A DNA stretch of 7,097 bases from an uncultured Thalassolituus sp. (lineage in GTDB: Bacteria; Pseudomonadota; Gammaproteobacteria; Pseudomonadales; Oceanobacteraceae): NCBI GenBank assembly GCA_913054055.1, contig CAJXIT010000181.1:1-7097 (forward strand), read 5' to 3'. This document shows positions 5,108 through 7,097 of the stretch, one piece after another (the stretch's first letter is position 1; each line of letters begins with the position of its first letter). A program made the position numbers and the translations under genes. The notes under the pieces were generated by a model. It was not told where the DNA came from and ran no database searches. It saw only the letters and a list, made by a program, of their open reading frames with translations.

Positions 5108-6454
5108 TCAATTGATTGGTAGCTTCTTAACCACACTCACCATGGCGGCACACAAAAATGCCAGGTCTTCTTCGCTGATCACATAAGGTGGCAGCACATA
5201 TACATTTTTTCCAAATGGTCGCACCCACACACCTTCTTCAACAAACATGGGCTGTACAGTTGGCATATGCACGGGCTCTTTCAATTCAATCACACCCACG
5301 CCACCAATCACTCGCACATCTGCCACTTGTGGTAAATCTTTGGCGGGTGCAAAGCCTTTTTCTAAACCGGATTCAATGCGAGCAATTTGCTGTTGCCACT
5401 CTCCCGTCATTAATAAATCCAAACTGGCATTGGCCACCGCACAGGCTAATGGGTTACCCATAAACGTTGGGCCGTGCATGAACACACCGGCTTCGCCTTC
5501 ACAAATGCCTTTGGCCACTTTGTCGGTACATAGGGTCGCCGCCAAACTCATAAAACCACCGGTTAATGCTTTGCCCACACATAAAATATCTGGGCTGATA
5601 CCAGCATGATCACAAGCAAACATTTTACCGGTACGGCCAAACCCCGTGGCAATTTCATCGGCAATTAATAACACATTAAATTCATCGCATAATTCACGGG
5701 CGCGTTTTAAATAATCGGGATGATAAAAACGCATACCCCCTGCCCCTTGAACAATGGGTTCAAGAATCAACGCAGCAATGTGTTGGTGATGATTTTCTAA
5801 TTGATCTTTTAAAGACTGAATGTGAGATTCGTTAAATTCAGATTTTAACTGACTGTGAATCGCTGGCTGCGGAGCCTCAACAAACATGTGTTTTTCTAAT
5901 ACCTGGTCAAACATGTGATGCATGCCATTCACCGGATCACACACCGCCATGGTGGCAAAGGTATCGCCGTGATATCCATTTTTCACCGTTAGTAATTTAT
6001 TTTTACTCGCCTGCCCTTGGCTGATCCAATATTGAAAAGCCATTTTAATGGCTACTTCAACCGCCACAGAACCACTGTCGCTGATAAATACTTTATTTAA
6101 ACCATTTGGTGCAATTTTTACTAACTTTTCGCACAAGGTCACAGCGGGCTCATGAGTTAAGCCACCAAACATCACATGGCTCATGGTATCGATTTGTTTG
6201 TGTGCCGCTTCCTTTAATTTAGGGTGCCCATATCCGTGAACCGCTGACCACCAAGATGCCATGCCATCAATTAACTCACGGCCATCTTTCAGCTTAATGC
6301 GCACACCGTCCGTGCTGTCTACCGGAAACGGCAGCAACGGCGAGGTAAATGACGAATACGGATGCCATACGTGTTTTTGATCTAATTCTAATATTTGCTC
6401 AGCGGACAGTGCGGTCACAATGCAATCTCTACGGGTGCTTGTCAGAACCGTCAT
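5108..6454 (-). CDS. bioA: Adenosylmethionine-8-amino-7-oxononanoate aminotransferase (biotin synthesis)
   Basis: BioA transfers the amino group of S-adenosylmethionine to KAPA to give DAPA, the penultimate intermediates of biotin synthesis, with pyridoxal phosphate in the cytosol. The 448 residues show the fold-type I class III aminotransferase pattern with BioA-specific marks: WHPYSS at 30-35, MASWWSAVHGYGHP at 65-78, SGSVAVEVAIK at 127-137, YHGDT at 161-165, DEIATGFGRTG at 266-276, the PLP lysine K295 in VGKALTGG, HGPTFMGNPLA at 327-337, and R412 in VRPFGKNVYVLPPY, equivalent to the substrate-binding R391 of E. coli. ATG 6454 has AAGG seven bases upstream. It gives about 17 residues more than E. 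coli BioA, and a GTG at 6418 would give a more usual length. The other bio genes are not in the window. The RNA methyltransferase gene follows after 10 bases. No recognisable BirA operator (TTGTAAACC-type dyad) is present. Confidence 0.97.
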   Translation of the reverse strand: MTVLTSTRRDCIVTALSAEQILELDQKHVWHPYSSFTSPLLPFPVDSTDGVRIKLKDGRELIDGMASWWSAVHGYGHPKLKEAAHKQIDTMSHVMFGGLTHEPAVTLCEKLVKIAPNGLNKVFISDSGSVAVEVAIKMAFQYWISQGQASKNKLLTVKNGYHGDTFATMAVCDPVNGMHHMFDQVLEKHMFVEAPQPAIHSQLKSEFNESHIQSLKDQLENHHQHIAALILEPIVQGAGGMRFYHPDYLKRARELCDEFNVLLIADEIATGFGRTGKMFACDHAGISPDILCVGKALTGGFMSLAATLCTDKVAKGICEGEAGVFMHGPTFMGNPLACAVANASLDLLMTGEWQQQIARIESGLEKGFAPAKDLPQVADVRVIGGVGVIELKEPVHMPTVQPMFVEEGVWVRPFGKNVYVLPPYVISEEDLAFLCAAMVSVVKKLPIN

Positions 6455-6485
6455 TTTATCGCCTTAAGCCTGGGATACCAGTACA

Positions 6486-6505
6486 ATTATCCATAATTAA
6501 TTATG
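6486..6505. promoter_or_regulatory. Palindrome and candidate bioA -10 in the divergent spacer
   Basis: CATAATTAATTATG (6492-6505) is a perfect 14-bp palindrome. On the minus strand it is followed at once by GATAAT (6491-6486), a plausible -10 for bioA with a poor -35. It could be an operator shared with the divergent oxidoreductase gene, but AT-rich palindromes also arise by chance. Confidence 0.35.
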
Positions 6506-6538
6506 AACCTATTAATGGTGCTCCAAAAGATGAACAGC

Positions 6539-7097
6539 ATGAAAGCCATCGTATTCAATCAAAGCCTACCCATTGATCAAAATAACGCCTTATTTGAAAC
6601 AGACCTGCCCACCCCTGTGGCCACAGGCCGTGATGTATTGGTAAAGGTTGATGCCATCAGTGTGAACCCCATTGATAGTAAAGTGCGCTTACGTGCATTA
6701 CCTGAGCAGGGAGACCCTAAAATATTAGGTTTTGATGCCGTGGGCACCGTTGAAGCAGTCGGTGATGATGTGACCCTATTTAATGTGGGCGACACCGTAT
6801 TCTACGCAGGGGATGTGGGCCGTGAAGGTTCAAATGCCGAGTATCAACTAGTAGATGAACGCATTACCGGCAAAGCTCCACAAACAATCCAAAAAGCACA
6901 AGCTGCAGCCATGCCATTAACAGCCATTACGGCTTATGAAATGTTATTTGATCGCTTAGCACTGGATCATCGTAATCACTACATTCAAACCCCTCCCACC
7001 CTTTTAATTGTGGGCGCAGCAGGCGGCGTGGGCAGCATTATGATTCAATTGGCCAAAGTGTTATGTCCAGAAGCCACAGTCATTGCCACCGCCAGTC
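6539..7097 (+). CDS. Zinc-type alcohol dehydrogenase-like / quinone oxidoreductase family protein (N-terminal part, runs off right edge)
   Basis: The 186 codons present form the catalytic domain and start of the Rossmann fold of a second medium-chain dehydrogenase/reductase, not closely similar to the one at 995. Visible marks are MKAIVFNQSLPI at the start, RDVLVKVDAISVNPIDSKVR at 31-50, ILGFDAVGTVEAVG at 62-75, NVGDTVFYAG at 82-91, AAAMPLTAITAYEMLFDRL at 122-140 and the NAD(P)-binding LLIVGAAGGVGS at 155-166. The pattern fits the 'zinc-binding alcohol dehydrogenase family' group, whose members lack the catalytic zinc site and are thought to reduce quinones or enones. Four in-frame ATGs precede or include the start (6503, 6515, 6530, 6539). 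I choose 6539 because family members begin MKA and AAAAGA lies eight bases upstream; 6530, with GGTG at 6517-6520, is a close alternative. It is divergent from bioA. Specificity is unknown. Confidence 0.9.
   Translation, partial: MKAIVFNQSLPIDQNNALFETDLPTPVATGRDVLVKVDAISVNPIDSKVRLRALPEQGDPKILGFDAVGTVEAVGDDVTLFNVGDTVFYAGDVGREGSNAEYQLVDERITGKAPQTIQKAQAAAMPLTAITAYEMLFDRLALDHRNHYIQTPPTLLIVGAAGGVGSIMIQLAKVLCPEATVIATAS

Noticed and set aside
5188..5609. Two overlapping plus-strand open frames opposite bioA
   Set aside because: They are antisense shadows of a clearly conserved bioA. Their translations show no domain pattern.
6455..6538. BirA-type biotin operator between bioA and the oxidoreductase
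   Set aside because: The spacer has no TTGTAAACC/GGTTTACAA-like arms, only an AT-rich palindrome of a different kind.

Overview
The window looks like chromosomal DNA of a moderately AT-rich marine-type gammaproteobacterium, in the style of the Oceanospirillales and relatives. This is inferred from codon and base character, a bioA-type biotin gene, iron-regulated TonB transport, standalone solute-binding proteins and dispersed GC-rich 'GTCATCC' intergenic repeats. I cannot name a genus from the sequence alone. I see no phage genes, transposase, CRISPR array, tRNA or rRNA.

Left part (1-2060): a TonB-dependent outer-membrane receptor, cut by the left edge, is read leftwards from about 780 behind a Fur-like box. 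It is divergent from an NADPH-dependent medium-chain reductase (995-1993, GTG start). The spacer between them holds two further dyads that could be operators for the reductase. A hairpin follows the reductase.

Middle (2060-4181, all rightwards): an exported solute-binding-3-type protein without a transporter beside it; then a near-perfect Fur palindrome sitting on the -35 of a good sigma70 promoter, driving a small exported protein of unknown function; then a membrane-anchored protein whose C-terminal half carries an Rx4H motif of the kind found in HEPN domains. Two separate Fur-type sites in about 3 kb suggest that iron supply is a theme of the left half, with the small exported protein as the least explained member.

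Convergent gap (4182-4575): a mosaic of repeats. An approximately 89-bp unit occurs twice at an exact 249-bp offset, with an inverted-orientation relative and a degenerate fragment between the copies. The second copy stops three bases from the stop codon of the next gene.

Right part (4576-7097): bioA (biotin synthesis) is followed after 10 bases by a SPOUT/TrmH-type RNA methyltransferase, both leftwards and probably one operon. A second medium-chain dehydrogenase/reductase, cut by the right edge, is divergent from bioA across a short spacer with a 14-bp perfect palindrome.

No complete new multi-gene system is evident. The strongest leads are the Fur-controlled small exported protein, the membrane-anchored HEPN-like protein directly downstream, and the repeat mosaic.
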